Part shown: piece after piece, positions 5,818 to 7,218 of the stretch
Numbering within the stretch: the first letter of the stretch is position 1
Layout of the letters: each line of letters opens with the position of its first letter
DNA from: Thermoprotei archaeon
Lineage (GTDB): Archaea > Thermoproteota > Thermoprotei_A > Sulfolobales > Desulfurococcaceae
Assembly (NCBI GenBank): GCA_003661825.1
Contig: QMWW01000059.1
Coordinates: forward strand, 1-7,218
Length of the DNA stretch: 7,218 bases
Reading direction: 5' to 3'
The notes under the pieces: model-generated
The model's input: the letters and a program-made list of their open reading frames with translations, nothing else
Told to the model about the DNA's origin: nothing
Database searches by the model: none
Position numbers and translations under genes: made by a program

Positions 5818-6092
5818 GTCATAACTACCCTTGATCCTTTACCCTCGCTTTGTATACGTACCCTAGCTGTTAATCCAGGTATTAATGGTACTTTACACTT
5901 TCTACAGTATCCTCTCCTAATATACCTTGGTGGCTTAACCCTTGCTTTATGCCCATATTTTACTACGAGTTCTACATACCTACTAGCTAAGTTGTATCTT
6001 CTCCTACGAGCCTCTTCTAGCGCCAGCTTGAACAGATACTTCATACGCTGGAGTGCTAGGTCCTTTACGGGGCTCCATTTACGTGTACTCAT
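5760..6092 (-). CDS. rnp4: RNase P protein component Rpr2/Rnp4 (Rpp21 family)
   Basis: This is a protein subunit of archaeal RNase P, which removes 5' leaders from precursor tRNA; Rnp4 pairs with Rnp1 (Rpp29) on the specificity domain of the RNA. The 110-residue product has two N-terminal helices (about 6-47), a basic RVKPPRYIRRG linker, and a zinc ribbon with Cys63, Cys66, Cys93 and Cys96 (YCRKCKVPL and TCLRCGWIRRF). The ATG at 6092 is preceded by TGGAGG (6107-6102) with a 9-nt spacer; an in-frame start at 6119 is possible but poorly supported. It is the first gene of the leftward string, directly after the divergent promoter region, and its 3' end overlaps the CRM gene. Confidence 0.93.
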   Translation of the reverse strand: MSTRKWSPVKDLALQRMKYLFKLALEEARRRRYNLASRYVELVVKYGHKARVKPPRYIRRGYCRKCKVPLIPGLTARVRIQSEGKGSRVVMTCLRCGWIRRFMIKTSKRK

Positions 6093-6194
6093 ATTATTAA
6101 GCCTCCAGAGGATGAGCATAACAGTAATAGAAAGGGGATATATCTAGGTAATATACTTATGCCACACCATTGAAAAATTTACAAGGAGATAGCT
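6093..6194. promoter_or_regulatory. Divergent promoter region between rnp4 and nep1
   Basis: These 102 bases separate divergently transcribed genes, so both promoters should lie here. A self-complementary GATATATC (6137-6144) is preceded on the plus strand by AAAGGG, a BRE-like run. A start about 26 nt away would leave leaders of 20-30 nt in both directions, long enough for the ribosome binding sites seen. A second TATA-like element, AATATACTTA, spans 6150-6159 and is closer to nep1. I cannot tell which box serves which gene. No operator or riboswitch is evident. Confidence 0.5.
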
Positions 6195-6884
6195 GTGACA
6201 AAGAGAATAGTACACATAGTCCTACTTGAATCATCGCTAGAGCTTGTACCATTTGAAATAGCTGGCCATTCCTCCGTGATTAGGAGCGCTAAAAAACGAG
6301 GGAAGAAACCTTCAGAGATCCTTCTAGACAAATCACTACATTATCACGCCATGAAGAAGCTCAGAGAAGCTGAAAAGAGAGGAAGACCCGATATAGTTCA
6401 CGTATCGCTCTTAGAAGCTCTAGAAAGCCCGCTCAACAAAGAGGGCTTCCTCAGAATATATGTTCATACCTATCCTGGTGACGTAATATTTATTGATCCA
6501 AGTACAAGGATACCGCGAAACTATAATAGGTTCGTGGGACTAATGGAGCAGCTATTAACAATAGGGAAAGTTCCCCCAGATACTGCGAAGCCTCTCATGT
6601 ATGTTAAAACGATGAGAATAGAAGACCTAATTGAAAACGTGAATACCCATGGACTTATACTACTTCGAGAAACGGGTGAAAGAAAGAAACCCATTGAAGT
6701 AGTAGAATATGCTATTAAAAATAACTACCTTATAGGTATAGGAGGATTCCCTCACGGTGATTTTAGCGAGAAATTGATAAAGATTAGTAAGGCAGAGTTT
6801 TCTATATATGACAGGACATTGGCAACTTGGATAGTATTGTCAAGAATAATAGTTGCTGCAGAAGCTTATTACGGCTTATTATAG
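6195..6884 (+). CDS. nep1: rRNA pseudouridine N1-methyltransferase Nep1 (Emg1)
   Basis: Nep1 is a SPOUT-class methyltransferase that uses S-adenosylmethionine to methylate N1 of a pseudouridine in the head of 16S/18S rRNA, and it also aids small-subunit assembly. The 229-residue protein has the family blocks LLDKSLHYHAM (43-53), KRGRPDIVHVSLLEALESPL (61-80), RIPRNYNRFVGLMEQLL (105-121), the knot-region loop IGIGGFPHGDFSE (180-192), and a C-terminal helix after YDRTLATWIVLSRIIVAAE. Length is normal. The start is GTG at 6195, with AAGGAGAT (6183-6190) 4 nt upstream. It is the only complete rightward gene and diverges from rnp4, so rRNA and tRNA maturation genes share one regulatory region. No clear T-rich terminator follows. 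Confidence 0.97.
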   Translation: MTKRIVHIVLLESSLELVPFEIAGHSSVIRSAKKRGKKPSEILLDKSLHYHAMKKLREAEKRGRPDIVHVSLLEALESPLNKEGFLRIYVHTYPGDVIFIDPSTRIPRNYNRFVGLMEQLLTIGKVPPDTAKPLMYVKTMRIEDLIENVNTHGLILLRETGERKKPIEVVEYAIKNNYLIGIGGFPHGDFSEKLIKISKAEFSIYDRTLATWIVLSRIIVAAEAYYGLL

Positions 6885-7036
6885 ATTATAAACATTGATA
6901 CGGTCTTCGGTGCTACAGCATTATTCACTATATATTACACTATGTAACACGTATGTACATGGGTCTGTCAAAAGTTTACAAATTGTACATAAGATAATGA
7001 TGTACTATACACACTTCCGCTTTATAATAAAAATCC

Positions 7037-7050
7037 CTACCATATGGTAG
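7037..7050. repeat. Perfect 14-bp palindrome CTACCATATGGTAG
   Basis: The 14 bases equal their own reverse complement. They start a few bases after the TATA-like TTTATAAT (7021-7028), where a transcript would begin, a typical place for a repressor site. The low-complexity surroundings make short palindromes likely by chance, but a perfect 14-mer is rarer. Regulator unknown. Confidence 0.5.
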
Positions 7051-7052
7051 TA

Positions 7053-7074
7053 GCATATCAAAACTTTTGAATGC
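7053..7074. repeat. Interrupted inverted repeat GCAT(A)TCAAAA-C-TTTTGAATGC
   Basis: The inner arms TCAAAA (7058-7063) and TTTTGA (7065-7070) are complementary around a single C. With one unpaired A at 7057 the pairing extends to GCAT/ATGC at both ends, 10 bp in all. It lies two bases after the 14-bp palindrome and two bases before the TTTTAAAA box, so it could be an operator. Confidence 0.45.
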
Positions 7075-7075
7075 G

Positions 7076-7083
7076 TTTTAAAA
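7076..7083 (+). promoter_or_regulatory. TATA-like box TTTTAAAA for the right-edge gene
   Basis: TTTTAAAA is a good archaeal TATA match. Its centre is about 26 nt before 7106, the expected distance to a transcription start. The BRE position (GAATGCG) is only weakly purine-rich. The transcript would begin at or next to an in-frame ATG at 7106 and 21 nt before the ATG at 7127. Confidence 0.45.
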
Positions 7084-7126
7084 ACTATGCATAACCTTTT
7101 ATCAGATGTCTGCTCGGGGTTCTATC

Positions 7127-7218
7127 ATGGAAAAATTAGCAGAGAGTGCAGAGTTTCGGAGCGATCCATTAGAAGAATACTATAAATGGAATAGTTTAGA
7201 TGTGAATGAGAATGCTAA
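7127..7218 (+). CDS. Unidentified protein, N-terminal fragment at right edge
   Basis: An open frame runs off the right edge without a stop. From the ATG at 7127 it encodes 30 residues beginning MEKLAESAEFRSDPLEEYYK; the end of the fragment includes WNSLDVNENA. The ATG at 7127 follows GGGGT (7116-7120) with a 6-nt spacer. Another in-frame ATG at 7106 would add MSARGSI and could be used on a leaderless transcript, given the TATA spacing. The fragment is acidic and predicted soluble, with no signal peptide or membrane segment. I do not recognise the family from so little sequence and assign no function. It is separated from nep1 by about 220 bases, so it is probably independently controlled. Confidence 0.6.
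   Translation, partial: MEKLAESAEFRSDPLEEYYKWNSLDVNENA

Larger units (their letters stand above)
6885..7105. other. Gene-free AT-rich region with palindromes
   Basis: No convincing coding region lies here on either strand. The left half carries scattered TGTAC-containing words (ATGTACAT 6953-6960, TTGTACAT 6983-6990, ATGTACTA near 7000), and ACACTATGTAACAC reads as a near dyad. The right half holds a perfect palindrome at 7037-7050, an interrupted dyad at 7053-7074, a self-complementary TATGCATA at 7086-7093, and two TATA-like stretches. No T-rich terminator is seen after nep1. The DNA most likely holds the promoter and operator of the gene that starts near 7106-7127. Confidence 0.5.

Noticed and set aside
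6885..6960. Possible terminator after nep1
   Set aside because: No T-run or stable hairpin followed by T is visible on the plus strand directly after the stop.
6950..7010. Repeated TGTACA-type words considered as a CRISPR-like or iteron array
   Set aside because: Only three short copies with unequal spacing and differing flanks; consistent with chance in AT-rich DNA.

Overview
The window looks like part of a hyperthermophilic crenarchaeon, most likely of the Desulfurococcales. The basis is the archaeal/eukaryotic-type protein set (eL20/LX, eL31, eL39, eS19, aIF6, Spt5, prefoldin, RNase P Rpr2, Nep1, PDCD5), AT-rich DNA, AGA/AGG-rich coding, frequent GTG and TTG starts, and GGTGA-type ribosome binding sites. 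The genus is not certain from this sequence alone.

Positions 1-6092 are one tightly packed leftward (minus-strand) gene string. In transcription order it runs: RNase P subunit Rpr2/Rnp4, a CRM/YhbY RNA-binding protein, eS19, a PDCD5-type protein, eL39, eL31, aIF6, eL20 (LX), prefoldin alpha, FtsY, SecE, Spt5, uL11, and uL1 (cut by the left edge). Gaps are mostly under 55 nt and several genes overlap, so it reads as an operon or superoperon. The string links ribosome assembly (Rpr2, CRM, eS19, eL39, eL31, aIF6, eL20, uL11, uL1), elongation by RNA polymerase (Spt5), folding of nascent chains (prefoldin) and co-translational membrane targeting (FtsY, SecE). SecE (59 aa) and eL39 (51 aa) are short and easily missed.

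Positions 6093-6194 form a divergent promoter region. To the right, nep1 (rRNA pseudouridine N1-methyltransferase) is read rightward at 6195-6884, so both directions from this region serve RNA maturation. Positions 6885-7105 contain no gene. They hold a 14-bp perfect palindrome, a second interrupted dyad and two TATA-like elements in front of an unrecognised rightward gene that runs off the right edge.

Most of the window is conserved archaeal housekeeping DNA and I found no convincing novel system. The points most worth checking are a hairpin early in the uL1 coding region, the 58-nt Rpr2/CRM overlap holding a strong but out-of-frame ribosome binding site, and the operator-like dyads before the right-edge gene. 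Several start sites differ from the longest-ORF choice, because a consistently spaced GGTG-type site points to an internal GTG or TTG.
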